A stretch of 64,000 nt of DNA from JBBROS01 sp963752225. GTDB lineage: Bacteria > Pseudomonadota > Alphaproteobacteria > Acetobacterales > Acetobacteraceae. Both the position numbers and the translations under genes were made by a program. Numbering within the stretch: the stretch's first letter is position 1; each line of letters begins with the position of its first letter. The notes beneath the pieces are model-generated. The model had not been told where the DNA came from. It worked only from the letters and a program-made list of their open reading frames with translations, and did not search any database. The DNA is taken from NCBI GenBank assembly GCA_963752225.1, contig CAVVXS010000010.1, forward strand, positions 1 through 64,000, read 5' to 3'. Shown piece after piece: positions 1-8,248 of this stretch.

Positions 1-543
1 AGGAACCTTATTGAAACTTACCTGTCCGATCTCTCAATCCTCGACCCGGAGTCTCTAGCCGCCTACAAACAAATACGGGAGAGGCTTGATCAACCGTTTG
101 GTGAGGGAAAAAAGGGCGCGATCTCGCCGATCCTCGCTCGCCTGCGCAACAAGTACGCATTCCATTTCCCAAGGCCGAACGAGGTGCAAGCGGCATTCGA
201 TTACACCGGCGCCCACGAAGACTGGTCCCTGTACGTGTCTGACCAGCACGTAAACTCTTGCTACTGGGTGAGCGAGCTAGTCATAGGGTTTGGCAGCCTT
301 TCTCTAACCGGAATAGCGTCTTCGGAGCAGGCATTCGGTTTAGTATTGGAGGAGACCATTTATGCTGCCAACGCCTGCACATTGTTCCTCACGGGGCTCA
401 TGTCGACTGTTCTTCGCCGTCATCTATCACCGCCAGACGGAGAGGTGATGTTAGTGGCGAATGCGGCTAACGGCCAGGAGTTCAAGCTACCGTTTTACTG
501 CGAGGGGTTGCGGGGTGAGACCATCGCTCAGGTTCCAAAATAG
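1..543 (+). CDS. hypothetical protein, 5' end outside the window
   Basis: The frame is open from base 1 to the TAG ending at 543, giving at least 180 residues with no start inside the window that must be used, so the gene is cut by the window edge. I do not recognise the family. The product is soluble-looking and begins in a helical stretch with a motif reading NKYAFHFP, reminiscent of HEPN-like or abortive-infection hypotheticals, but that resemblance is too short to name a function. The base composition is lower in GC than the core genome, in keeping with the genomic island it lies in. Confidence 0.6.
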   Translation, partial: RNLIETYLSDLSILDPESLAAYKQIRERLDQPFGEGKKGAISPILARLRNKYAFHFPRPNEVQAAFDYTGAHEDWSLYVSDQHVNSCYWVSELVIGFGSLSLTGIASSEQAFGLVLEETIYAANACTLFLTGLMSTVLRRHLSPPDGEVMLVANAANGQEFKLPFYCEGLRGETIAQVPK

Positions 544-584
544 TCGGCCAGCGGGTCAGCTTGTTCCACCGGGGCCAACTGCAT

Positions 585-1052
585 CTAGGAGCGCGCTGCT
601 GACGCCAAGCCGAACTGCGATAGCAGGGCTGCGAAGCGTCGCGAGGCAGCCTCGATGGCGGTGAGTTCCGCTTCAGTCGGAATTATCCATCCGCCCTTGC
701 CTTCGGTCTGGTAAGTCACTTCGCCCGCGCGCGATCACCGTAGTGCCGCCTTGTCCGTCAGGGACCACGACATCACGGGCGAGCGAACCCCTGGCCTCCA
801 GCGTGTCGGCACAGGCTTCGACCAGGTGTTCAGCGCCAGCGCGTTGGCCGACGTCAGCACACCCATCCCGTCGAGGATCGCCACCATCCGTGACCATGCT
901 GCTTGGCGCGCTTGGACAGATGGGCGGATGCCTTGCCGGCGCCACGCTCGGGCTTGGGCTACAGCAGGTTCTGCGGCGCACCCTTCTTGTGGCTGCGCCG
1001 GGTGCCGGTGACGAGTTTGAGGTGGGACGGTTTGGGTGAGCGGGCCGCGACT
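585..1052 (-). pseudogene. phage terminase small subunit, P27 family, decayed
   Basis: Reading the minus strand across frames recovers a P27-type small terminase in the right order. First comes an N-terminal HLKLVTGTRR segment (near 1045-1000), then ILDGMGVLTSANALAL and a ACADTLEARGSLA helix (near 880-780), then GKGGWIIPTEAELTAIEAA and FAALLSQFGLASAARS ending at a TAG at 585. These pieces lie in different frames and an in-frame TAG interrupts the N-terminal part, so the gene is frameshifted and non-functional. In phages this protein binds DNA to start packaging. Its presence shows past phage input into the island; no large terminase is visible. Confidence 0.75.
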
Positions 1053-1354
1053 ATGCTGCCCTAATGTCGGTTGACCCGGATTTACCTTTGCCCTGCCATT
1101 TGGGCTGTATGTGAGCTACTGCCTGGCGGGTTTGGGCGTGGTCAATGTTGGACTTTCGTCCCTCCCCGACGGCGGGGGCGCCTCGCGCTGGCGGCTGGTA
1201 GTCAGGTCGGGCCGCGATCGATGGGCCGAGACCAAGCCCCGGATCACGGGTGTACGCGCCGGGCTTGCGGGACCGTTCACGTTATCTTACCGGAATTAAA
1301 TTGCTAAAGTGGGGAGAGATGGTATGTCAACTCCGAAACGAACGGAGACCCCAG
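1053..1354. other. intergenic, no convincing gene
   Basis: This stretch separates the terminase remnant from the membrane-protein gene at 1355. A 62-codon GTG-start ORF (1111-1299, plus) starts with a short hydrophobic run, but it has no ribosome binding site I can see and no recognisable family. I treat it as noise or decay. Confidence 0.4.
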
Positions 1355-3517
1355 ATGATTGCACCGACCACGCCCGGCGCCCACGGCTCCAAGGCGATGT
1401 TCTTTGCATGGCTGGTGGAGATGGTCGCCGTACTGATGGGCCTGACCATGGCCGTGTTCGCGGGAGTTGAGGGCAGCGACGGCGGCGCCGCCACGGTTGT
1501 CGCCTCCGTGCTGCCGTTCGTAGCACTTTCCATCGTCGAGTTGACGAAAATCCCGCTAGTCGGCCTTGCCTTTGCGGTGACCAACCCGTGCTGGCGCGTG
1601 GTAGCCATGCTGGCGCTGCTGTGCATCAGCGCGGCCACGTTCGAGAACTTCGTGTTCGGCTTCGAGCGCGGCTTTAACGAGCGGCTGCGCGCGGTGGAGA
1701 ACGCCGAGCAACAGGTCAAGACGGACGGCGCGGCGGTTGTGCTCGCACGCTCGCGGCTGCCGACGCTCGCCGCGCGCCAAGCCGACCTCGACGCCCGGCT
1801 CGCTGCCTTGCGCAACGAGGTTGCCGCCATCCGGGCGCAGGCGCAGCAGGACATCGCCGACACGCGGTCGGACGCGAGCGACGCCGACAGCCGGGCCGAG
1901 CGGACGCAAATTCAACAGGACCTGGCCGGGCTGGACCGGCGCCGCGACGTCGAGGTGGCGCGCGAGCGGGCGCGCTGCGGCGCGCCGAACACGACCTGCA
2001 ACATCGCGACGATCCTCGCCAGCTATCGCCGCCAGTCGGACGCGCTCGGCAAGCGCCTTGCCGCGCTTAGCGACCGCCAGCAAAACCAGCAGGACCGCGC
2101 CGGGGCGAGCATCGAGGCGGCGCGCGGCAAGCGCGACGCTGAGATCGTCGCCAAGGACCGCGAACGCACCGAGGCCACAGCGGAACTGGACCATGTCCGC
2201 GCCGATCTGTCGGCAGCGCAGGAGATCGTCCTCCAAGGCGATGCGCAGGTCGCCCGTGCCGAGCACGTCCGTGACGACCTGATCGAGCGTTCGCAGTTGC
2301 ACCGGCTGGCGCAGATTCTGTTCGGCGATCATGCGCCGGGGCAGCTTGAGCAAACCAAGCGGCTGTTCGTGCTGTCGCTGGCGGGCATCGTCGCGATGAT
2401 CGGCTCGGTGATCGCGGCCATGCACCATGCCGCCCGGCACAGCGCCGAACGGGCTGCGCTGCGGGCGATACACCCGGCCCAGCGCCCGGCCCGGCGGGTG
2501 CTGCTGACGGCGCTGCGCGGCTATCTGGCCCGCAAGCGGCTCGGCCTGCCGGTCAGCACATCCTTGCGCGAGGGCGCGCGGCAGAGCTTCAAGACCAGCC
2601 GCGCCGTCCGCGCCTATTACCTGCGCAAGCGCAAACCGCTCGTGGTAGTGCGCAAGCAGGTCGAGACGGTGATGGTGGACCGCTTGAAGCTCGTCTTCCT
2701 GCCGCTCGAACTCCAGCGAGGCCGACGTAGCGGCGGCGCGGCGCAACGCCCTTGGGGAGGCCGCGTGATGCCCATCGACGTGGAGGAGGACTGGACCTAC
2801 TTCAACGACGCGGTGCTGCGCCGTGCCCGGCTGGTCGAACCGCCCGCCCCGATCCGCCCGGCGCCGCCCCGGCTGGTACCGAACACGCCCACCTTGGCGC
2901 AGTCCCCGCAGCAGCCGGCGGCCTCGGTCCCGCAGCATCCGCCCGGCCCGCCACCGGGGTCGCCTGCCGCTCCGGCCAAGCCGTTCGCGGCGCGACCGGG
3001 GCCGGACCTGCCGTCGCTGCCGAACACGGCGATAGGTCGCAACCCCTTCGTGCTGTTCGACAACCGGACCGGGTGGTGGGCGCTGGTGCTCGTCTGCCTG
3101 CTCATCCTCAGCCTCTACGCGGCGGTCGCGAAGACGGCGCCAGTGGCCGATGTGGCGTGGCGCCCTACGGCGCCCATCTCGACTGCGCCCGTCTCGACGC
3201 CGGCTGAGCGCGAGGCTCCGGTGGTGCGTTCCTCCGTCACGCAGTTCAAGTCGGTCGATCATGCGGATGGCACGGTCGTCACTGGCTGGGATTTCGCATC
3301 TAGTGGCAACTCGGTTCCCGTCTCGCAGTTCTGCTATTTCATCCGCTCCATTCACGTCGAGAGCGGCGCCGGACCGGCAGGCGCCGATGTCGAGCAGAAG
3401 TACAACCTCGAACGCCGCCCCGGGGCGCCCTATGCCTTCCCCGGCAATGCCGCTAAGCTCAACATGAACGAGTTCGGCTGGGCGCAGGCGATCAGGAGAT
3501 GCAATTGGTTCCGCTGA
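1355..3517 (+). CDS. large coiled-coil membrane protein of unknown function
   Basis: The product is about 720 residues from the ATG at 1355, preceded by a purine-rich GGAGACC. An upstream in-frame ATG at 1319 is possible but its purine box is too close. Order of features: three hydrophobic segments in the first 100 residues, then about 230 residues of heptad-like, Ala/Arg/Glu/Gln-rich coiled coil (rich in RQADLDARLAALR-type helices), another membrane segment near residue 345-370, a basic helical part, a long Pro/Ala-rich linker, a fifth membrane segment, and a 120-residue C-terminal domain. This architecture suggests a membrane-anchored scaffold such as those in mobile elements, but no known domain is recognised. 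Confidence 0.7.
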   Translation: MIAPTTPGAHGSKAMFFAWLVEMVAVLMGLTMAVFAGVEGSDGGAATVVASVLPFVALSIVELTKIPLVGLAFAVTNPCWRVVAMLALLCISAATFENFVFGFERGFNERLRAVENAEQQVKTDGAAVVLARSRLPTLAARQADLDARLAALRNEVAAIRAQAQQDIADTRSDASDADSRAERTQIQQDLAGLDRRRDVEVARERARCGAPNTTCNIATILASYRRQSDALGKRLAALSDRQQNQQDRAGASIEAARGKRDAEIVAKDRERTEATAELDHVRADLSAAQEIVLQGDAQVARAEHVRDDLIERSQLHRLAQILFGDHAPGQLEQTKRLFVLSLAGIVAMIGSVIAAMHHAARHSAERAALRAIHPAQRPARRVLLTALRGYLARKRLGLPVSTSLREGARQSFKTSRAVRAYYLRKRKPLVVVRKQVETVMVDRLKLVFLPLELQRGRRSGGAAQRPWGGRVMPIDVEEDWTYFNDAVLRRARLVEPPAPIRPAPPRLVPNTPTLAQSPQQPAASVPQHPPGPPPGSPAAPAKPFAARPGPDLPSLPNTAIGRNPFVLFDNRTGWWALVLVCLLILSLYAAVAKTAPVADVAWRPTAPISTAPVSTPAEREAPVVRSSVTQFKSVDHADGTVVTGWDFASSGNSVPVSQFCYFIRSIHVESGAGPAGADVEQKYNLERRPGAPYAFPGNAAKLNMNEFGWAQAIRRCNWFR

Positions 3518-4145
3518 CGCCACCCACGTTCACCGTCGACAAAGCCAAGATGGGTGCCGCTCAGCGCAAGCAGGACGGTGAACAAGATCACTCGCGCCCT
3601 GTGCGAGTGCGATGCACCGTCCGGACAGCAGGCCACCGGTGCCCGGGATGAGGTCGCGTTCACCAATTACATTTCGATGTCGATGATATCGCGCGCGCTC
3701 GTCGCGGCAATTTTCCTGGGCGCGAGCCGCCCAGGAATGGCCCGCCCTGCTGAACACCGTCAAGCCGCTTGTAGTGGTCGTGTTGGGGATAACCACCGGG
3801 GAATTGATGCCGGACGATACTCAATTCATCGCTTGGTCGACCGTGCAGGGCTGTCGCCTCGCAACCGGCGAACTGACGATGTGTCATGCCACCCATTATC
3901 CCACACATGGGCCGCCCTGGTCAGTCTAAGCAGCTTTCATAGACGCCGCATTGCAATGGCGCCCGCCCGCAAGGTGAAAGCGTGCCCCACAGCCGACATC
4001 GTTCCCGAATAGCGTGGCACGACCGATGTCGCTCCCGAGCAGGACAGTCGTGTCCAAAATGCTGATGACACAATCTCACATCTCATTGCTGGACCGGCTC
4101 GGCCGGGTGAGCTTCAATGTCTCACTAGGGTCAGCGAGGATAAGA
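3518..4145. other. gene-poor stretch with a possible decayed ORF
   Basis: No intact gene is convincing here. On the plus strand, protein-like segments occur in different frames: DEVAFTNYIS near 3650, then ALLNTVKPLVVVVLGITTGE continuing to a TAA near 3928. They read like one short protein broken by at least one frameshift. The ATG at 3499 inside the end of the previous gene opens only about 50 codons. I cannot name a family. Confidence 0.3.
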
Positions 4146-4436
4146 ATGGCATCCATTACCACTGAAACTCGAAAGCGCGGAGTTTTCGGGTGGATTGTTG
4201 CAGTCTTCTTTTGGGCGTGGAACGCCTTTATGACCTGGTGTTTGATTTCCGGGCTGGCAAAAACGTCCGATCACTACCTCACAATCGACAGTGAAGCCGG
4301 TCGGACTGGAGCAGCAATAGGGGCCGCGATCGGCATTGGAGCGCTTCTGTTTATGTGGGTAGCTGGGGCAGTCATTCTGGGCCTGATGATGATATTTACA
4401 CGAGGACGGCGCATGATGATTACGCAAGACGCTTGA
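4146..4436 (+). CDS. small two-segment membrane protein
   Basis: Ninety-six residues from the ATG at 4146, which has a GAGGA box 6-7 bases upstream. The longer reading from 4014 adds a charged leader with no ribosome binding site. After a basic N-terminus (TRKRG) there is one aromatic-rich membrane helix (IVAVFFWAWNAFMTWCLIS) and then a glycine-rich GAAIGAAIGIGALLF helix. The product ends in a basic tail. Small proteins of this layout are common near mobile elements and phage-derived genes, but no function is established. Codon use is noticeably less GC-biased than the core genes. Confidence 0.6.
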   Translation: MASITTETRKRGVFGWIVAVFFWAWNAFMTWCLISGLAKTSDHYLTIDSEAGRTGAAIGAAIGIGALLFMWVAGAVILGLMMIFTRGRRMMITQDA

Positions 4437-4593
4437 GGCTGAACTTTGAACTCATGTCAACTCGCGTAACTCCGGAGCATCGCTGAAGCGGCACTAAGGA
4501 AGTCGTGGCGGGCTCGACTGTTGCTCTCCAATTGCTCTGCGACGCGGCGGTGACGGTCAAGACACGCCAGATCGGTTTAGGAGTAGGCGTGCT

Positions 4594-5088
4594 GTGAAAA
4601 GTGCTCGATGGGAATGGTGTGTGGCTGGAGCGTTGATTGTCGCAGTGATATCCTTGGCAAGCGCGGCTGAGCACGTAAGAAGTAGTGACCAACAGACACT
4701 TGCAGCGCTGCAAGCGTTTCGGTGGGAGGGGCTGTGGTCAAGTAACTGCGCCAACCCGCTTAGCAACCAGGAGCAGATTATCCATCAGGTCGGGAAACCG
4801 ACCGTAACTTACCGTGTAGCCGGAATGGTGAGTTACGTAGATACGGTTGAGCAAGCGAACTATGTTTCAGCGAGAGGCGAATTGACGTTGCAAACCTCCG
4901 AAGAAACCGCAGAAGTTACGAACAGGCGTGTGCTCATTTTACGCAAAATTGGCGTTGGGCGGGTGGTTGAATGGTCTTCCATCGAGCAGGTAACTGCCAA
5001 GCAGGACTTGCCGCCGCGCATGATAACCCCCGAGGGCCTAAAGCGCGGTGAGACGGCCACACGACTACGGTCGATCAGGGTTGGATGA
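4594..5088 (+). CDS. secreted hypothetical protein
   Basis: A GTG start at 4594 follows a TAGGAGTAGG box. The product is 164 residues and begins with a typical signal peptide (hydrophobic core AGALIVAVISLASA, cleavage near SAAE), so it should be exported to the periplasm. The mature part is mixed alpha/beta with no transmembrane segment and contains two Gly-rich turns. No family is recognised. It lies in the island between the small membrane protein and the serine recombinase, with 157 bp of non-coding sequence upstream that probably carries its promoter. Confidence 0.6.
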   Translation: MKSARWEWCVAGALIVAVISLASAAEHVRSSDQQTLAALQAFRWEGLWSSNCANPLSNQEQIIHQVGKPTVTYRVAGMVSYVDTVEQANYVSARGELTLQTSEETAEVTNRRVLILRKIGVGRVVEWSSIEQVTAKQDLPPRMITPEGLKRGETATRLRSIRVG

Positions 5089-5468
5089 CAGCCGGGAACA
5101 AACATCTTATGCCCATGGCTCCCCTAAGTAGGTGTGATTAGGAAGGTCTCGGCCGGTCCACGGTTAGAGCCACAGGTTGTTCACCTCCACCAGGACGCCG
5201 GACATGGTGGCGGCTACTTGGTTCTCCGCTAAGAACGACGAGCGTGAGCTTGTTTAGTCAGTCGAGCCGGTCAAGCGCTACGTTCAGTGGGCTCGCCTGT
5301 CCAGTCGGTCAAATTCAGACCGCTCACCTGTCGCGTCCCCAACCGCCCCCGGGTCCACCTTGGGCATGCCCTGACTGAACCACCCTATACCTGGTTCAAG
5401 AAGTTTCGGTTGACCAATCAAAAGAGACTGGCAGGCTTGAACCATCCGAAACAGACCGGGGTGGTTGA
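5089..5468. other. intergenic, probable recombinase control region
   Basis: No gene is evident in these 380 bases. The right-hand third holds paired inverted copies of TGAACCA described separately; the left two thirds show nothing I can interpret. Promoters for the serine recombinase must lie here. Confidence 0.4.
5376..5468. repeat. inverted TGAACCA pairs upstream of the serine recombinase
   Basis: TGAACCA occurs at 5376-5382 and, inverted, at 5392-5398. A second copy at 5438-5444 faces a one-mismatch inverted copy at 5462-5468, which abuts the recombinase start. Small serine recombinases often bind paired inverted subsites just upstream of their own gene (res sites), so these are candidate crossover or regulatory sites. 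Binding is inferred, not shown. Confidence 0.35.
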
Positions 5469-6194
5469 TTGCTGGCACGAACCTACTTGCGGGCGTCTGT
5501 TTCCTCGCAGGACGCGACGCGGGCGCGGGCAACCGTGGAGGCGTTCGCCGCCGAGCGGGGGCTGAGGGTCGCGGCCACCTACATCGAGAATGAGTCCGGA
5601 GCCACGCTGGCGCGCCCGCGCCTCTGGGACCTCCTCAACGACAGCCGACCCGGAGATGTGGTGCTCGTCGAACAGGTCGATCGGCTGTCCAGGCTCACCG
5701 AGGCGGACTGGCGGCGTCTGCGTGCCGAGATTGACGCGCGGCAGGTGCGGGTTGTCGCCCTCGATCTGCCGACCTCTTGGATGCTGACCGCACCCGGCGA
5801 CGAGTTCACGGCGCGCATGTTCGCGGCCATGAACTCCATGCTGCTGGATGTGTTGGCGGCCGTGGCGCGCAAGGATTACGCGGATCGGCGGCGCCGGCAG
5901 GCGGAGGGTCAGGCCAAGGCTCGTGCGGAGGGCCGCTACAAGGGGCGGCCCGCGGATACGGAGCGCAACGCGATCATCGCGACAATGCTGACGAAGTCCA
6001 TGTCGTGGTCGCAGGTGATGGCGGCGACCAAGTGTTCGAGGGCGACCGTCGCCAAGGTGGCACGGCAAGTGCGGTTGGAGGCAGCGGGGGTCGGTCAATC
6101 TACACCGCTGGACGGAGAGGCAATCCGTGATGGTCTGTGGCGTGCCGAGGCTGGCAAGCGTTCCCGTGTGCGAGCCAGTCCACGGCATCCATGA
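5469..6194 (+). CDS. serine recombinase (resolvase/invertase family)
   Basis: The product is 241 residues from a TTG start. It opens with ARTYLRASVSSQDA, matching the resolvase N-terminal strand in which Ser10 is the nucleophile. It continues with the family's DRLSRL helix region (residues ~75-80), an arginine-rich EGRYKGRP linker near 155-165, and a C-terminal helix-turn-helix (MSWSQVMAATKCSRATVAKV). The size and order fit small serine recombinases that cut and rejoin DNA at paired sites. It probably acts on the island or on a nested element; candidate sites lie immediately upstream. The non-ATG start and absence of a strong ribosome binding site leave the exact N-terminus slightly uncertain. 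Confidence 0.85.
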   Translation: MLARTYLRASVSSQDATRARATVEAFAAERGLRVAATYIENESGATLARPRLWDLLNDSRPGDVVLVEQVDRLSRLTEADWRRLRAEIDARQVRVVALDLPTSWMLTAPGDEFTARMFAAMNSMLLDVLAAVARKDYADRRRRQAEGQAKARAEGRYKGRPADTERNAIIATMLTKSMSWSQVMAATKCSRATVAKVARQVRLEAAGVGQSTPLDGEAIRDGLWRAEAGKRSRVRASPRHP

Positions 6195-6260
6195 CCGATG
6201 ATCGTGTGGGTTGTTAACTAGCGCGATGTTTGGCGCCACGAGTTACATCCTGTCATCAGG

Positions 6261-7313
6261 TTGGAGCGCCCATTGACCAGCGCTGAACTTCAGCACCTCG
6301 CCGCAACCGAGCGCGCTCTCGCGCTGATGCCGACCCTCGTTGAGATCGGCCTCGACAAACCGCTGGATTACATCGCGGCGTGCCTGAACCAGCGCGGCAT
6401 CAGCACCGAGCGAGGCGGACGGTGGCACCCGACCAGCGTGTCGCGCCTGCTTCGGCGTCTCGGCTGGCCGAAAGGTATCGAGATGCACATCGGCGACTGC
6501 CGCGAGGTCTTACCCCGCCTACCAGGCGCATCGGTTGATTGCTGTATTACGTCGCCGCCATACTGGCGAGCGCGAGATTACGGCGCTGCCCAGCAGATTG
6601 GATGGGAGCCGGACGTCGACCAGTATGTTGGCGAACTGGTGCGCGCCTTCGCGGAGGTTCGCCGAGTTCTACAGGATCGTGGAACGCTGTGGCTGGTTAT
6701 CGGCGATGCCTACATAGACAAGAACCGCTGCCTCATCCCCGCGCGTGTCGCGCTGGCACTCCAAAAGGATGGATGGATACTGCGCGACGAGATTGTCTGG
6801 CATAAAAGTCGGGCAACGCCGGCGCCAGTGTTTGATCGGACTGTCGCTGCACACGAGTTCGTCTACATGTTCTCCAAGCAGCCCGGCTACCATTATGACT
6901 TCCATGCCATTGAGGAGCCGGCAAAGACTGCTGGGGCAACGCGCTCATATCAGCCCGGCAAGCAGAAAAACGTCGGTAAGGTGGCGCTGGCACCTGGCGC
7001 GAGGCCCACGACCATCACGGTGCGAGAGACCCGCCGCAGGCGCTCGGTTTGGTCGATCTCGCCGCAGCCGAGCACGTTGGAGCATCTCGCGATGTTTCCG
7101 CCTGACCTCGCCGCGACCTGTTTGAGAGCCGGTTGCCGGGCGGGTGGTATTGTCTTGGACCCTTTCGCGGGAGCGGGCACCACAGGGCTAGCGGCAATTC
7201 GCCACGGACGCCGCGCGTGCTTAATCGAACTCAATCCAAGCTATGCCGAAATGGCGCGTGATCGTCTTGTACGCGGCACGGATCGGCGACGCCACCAGCG
7301 GGGGAGCCCATGA
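6261..7313 (+). CDS. orphan beta-class DNA (N4-cytosine/N6-adenine) methyltransferase with recombinase-like N-terminus
   Basis: The 350-residue product carries the amino-methyltransferase catalytic motif TSPPYW (residues ~97-102) before the S-adenosylmethionine-binding motif DPFAGAGTTG (300-309). That order defines the beta class. No restriction endonuclease is adjacent, so it is likely an orphan or protective enzyme. Residues 1-74 are unusual: LNQRGISTERGGRWHPTSV resembles the DNA-binding 'recombinase' segment of large serine recombinases. A minimal methyltransferase could start at Met75 (6483), but the upstream frame is open and protein-like, so I keep the TTG at 6261. Its stop overlaps the next gene's ATG, indicating translational coupling. 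Confidence 0.85.
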   Translation: MERPLTSAELQHLAATERALALMPTLVEIGLDKPLDYIAACLNQRGISTERGGRWHPTSVSRLLRRLGWPKGIEMHIGDCREVLPRLPGASVDCCITSPPYWRARDYGAAQQIGWEPDVDQYVGELVRAFAEVRRVLQDRGTLWLVIGDAYIDKNRCLIPARVALALQKDGWILRDEIVWHKSRATPAPVFDRTVAAHEFVYMFSKQPGYHYDFHAIEEPAKTAGATRSYQPGKQKNVGKVALAPGARPTTITVRETRRRRSVWSISPQPSTLEHLAMFPPDLAATCLRAGCRAGGIVLDPFAGAGTTGLAAIRHGRRACLIELNPSYAEMARDRLVRGTDRRRHQRGSP

Positions 7314-7471
7314 CGCTGAAACGCTTCCGCGCCCGGATCAAGCTGCCGATCGGCAACCAGGAGGTGTTCGTGCAGGCCGACAGCCTGGTGAATGCCAAGC
7401 GGATGCTGGAGGGACAGTATGGCGCCGGGTCGGTGATCTTCGGGCAGGTGGAATTGCTGAGCGACGAGTGA
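7310..7471 (+). CDS. small 53-aa protein coupled to the methyltransferase
   Basis: The ATG at 7310 overlaps the methyltransferase stop as ATGA, and a GGGGGAG box lies just upstream. The 53-residue product begins MTLKRFRARIKLPIGNQEVF and has a short alternating strand-helix pattern (FVQADSLVNAKRMLEGQYG). It looks like a small alpha/beta fold in the style of phage or plasmid accessory proteins. The position between methyltransferase and zinc-finger gene, with overlaps on both sides, supports a real translated gene. Function unknown. Confidence 0.7.
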   Translation: MTLKRFRARIKLPIGNQEVFVQADSLVNAKRMLEGQYGAGSVIFGQVELLSDE

Positions 7472-7737
7472 CTGTGCGCGCCATTCCCGACCAGAACAGC
7501 CTTGGGGCTTTGGGGTGCCGATCCTGCCGGGGTCTCGGCCTGGTGGGCGTCGAGGCGGGCGAGCAGCTTGCGGTCTGTGGCAGGTGCGGCGGCAGCGGCC
7601 TCGGCCGGGCGGCGCTGCGGGTGACCCGGCGGATGATGCGACGCGACCCTGACCGGTTGAGAGTGACCGGGGCCGCGATGTGCGGCCCCGGGTTGTTGGA
7701 CGGCGCCGGCCTTCAGCGCGGCAGATCGTCGCGGTAG
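7468..7737 (+). CDS. small DnaJ-type zinc-finger protein
   Basis: A GTG at 7468 overlaps the stop of the 53-aa gene (GTGA). The 89-residue product has two CxxCxGxG-type motifs, CRSCRGLG (Cys17, Cys20) and CGRCGGSG (Cys37, Cys40), the signature of the DnaJ central zinc finger. There is no J domain. Proteins of this size with one such finger are common in phages and integrative elements and may act in protein or nucleic-acid binding. The basic C-terminal half is rich in Arg. Its last 25 bases overlap the convergent glycine-zipper gene. Confidence 0.65.
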   Translation: MTVRAIPDQNSLGALGCRSCRGLGLVGVEAGEQLAVCGRCGGSGLGRAALRVTRRMMRRDPDRLRVTGAAMCGPGLLDGAGLQRGRSSR

Positions 7738-8018
7738 GCGTCGCGGCCATACTGCTGCCGATCCGGACCGGTGCGATACTCGCCGCCACGGACACTGCGG
7801 CCATCGTTGTAGCGGGTGTTGGCATACTCATCGCTGCGCCGGGCTGCGCGATGATGGCCGACTGCGCATCCGGCGGCCGCACCCATTACGCCATGGCCGA
7901 CCACGTGACCGGCAAGGCCGCCCACGGCCGCGCCCGTAAGGCAACCCGCCTGTGCGGGCACAGCTAGTCCAGCGGTGGCCAGGCCGCCGAGCAGCCCCAT
8001 CATCGCAAGCTTCTTCAT
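7713..8018 (-). CDS. secreted glycine-zipper protein
   Basis: The start at 8018 has an AAGGA box 7-8 bases upstream; longer readings lack one. The 101-residue product has a signal peptide (GLLGGLATAGLAVPAQA) and then a glycine-zipper segment (GAAVGGLAGHVVGHGVMGAAAG), which typically packs in or against a membrane. A hydrophilic Arg/Asp/Tyr-rich tail follows. Such proteins sit in the periplasm or outer membrane. It faces the zinc-finger gene and overlaps its end. It is transcribed divergently from the gene at 8249, and the ~230 bp between them should hold both promoters. Confidence 0.7.
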   Translation of the reverse strand: MKKLAMMGLLGGLATAGLAVPAQAGCLTGAAVGGLAGHVVGHGVMGAAAGCAVGHHRAARRSDEYANTRYNDGRSVRGGEYRTGPDRQQYGRDAYRDDLPR

Positions 8019-8248
8019 CGTTCGGTCCTTGGGGGTTACGGCCCGCGCAGTTGCGGGTCGATGAACCATCAACGTTCCCGCACGGGGTATGTTGCATCGG
8101 TTGTGCAACAAGAGAACGTCTCGTGTGGGCTGGTTCCTGGTCGAGGGCGTTAAAGCAGCACCGGCGCCTGATGGTCTCCATCGACGGTCCAGAACTCGGC
8201 CGTTCCCTCCAGCGTCAGTTCCAGCGTCATTAACCGGTGGGTGTGACA

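Noticed and set aside
1556..3523. Long open frame on the minus strand opposite the coiled-coil protein gene
   Set aside because: It is the codon-phase shadow of a GC-rich gene. Its translation is Arg/Ala/Gly noise without domains, whereas the plus-strand product has ordered membrane and coiled-coil segments.
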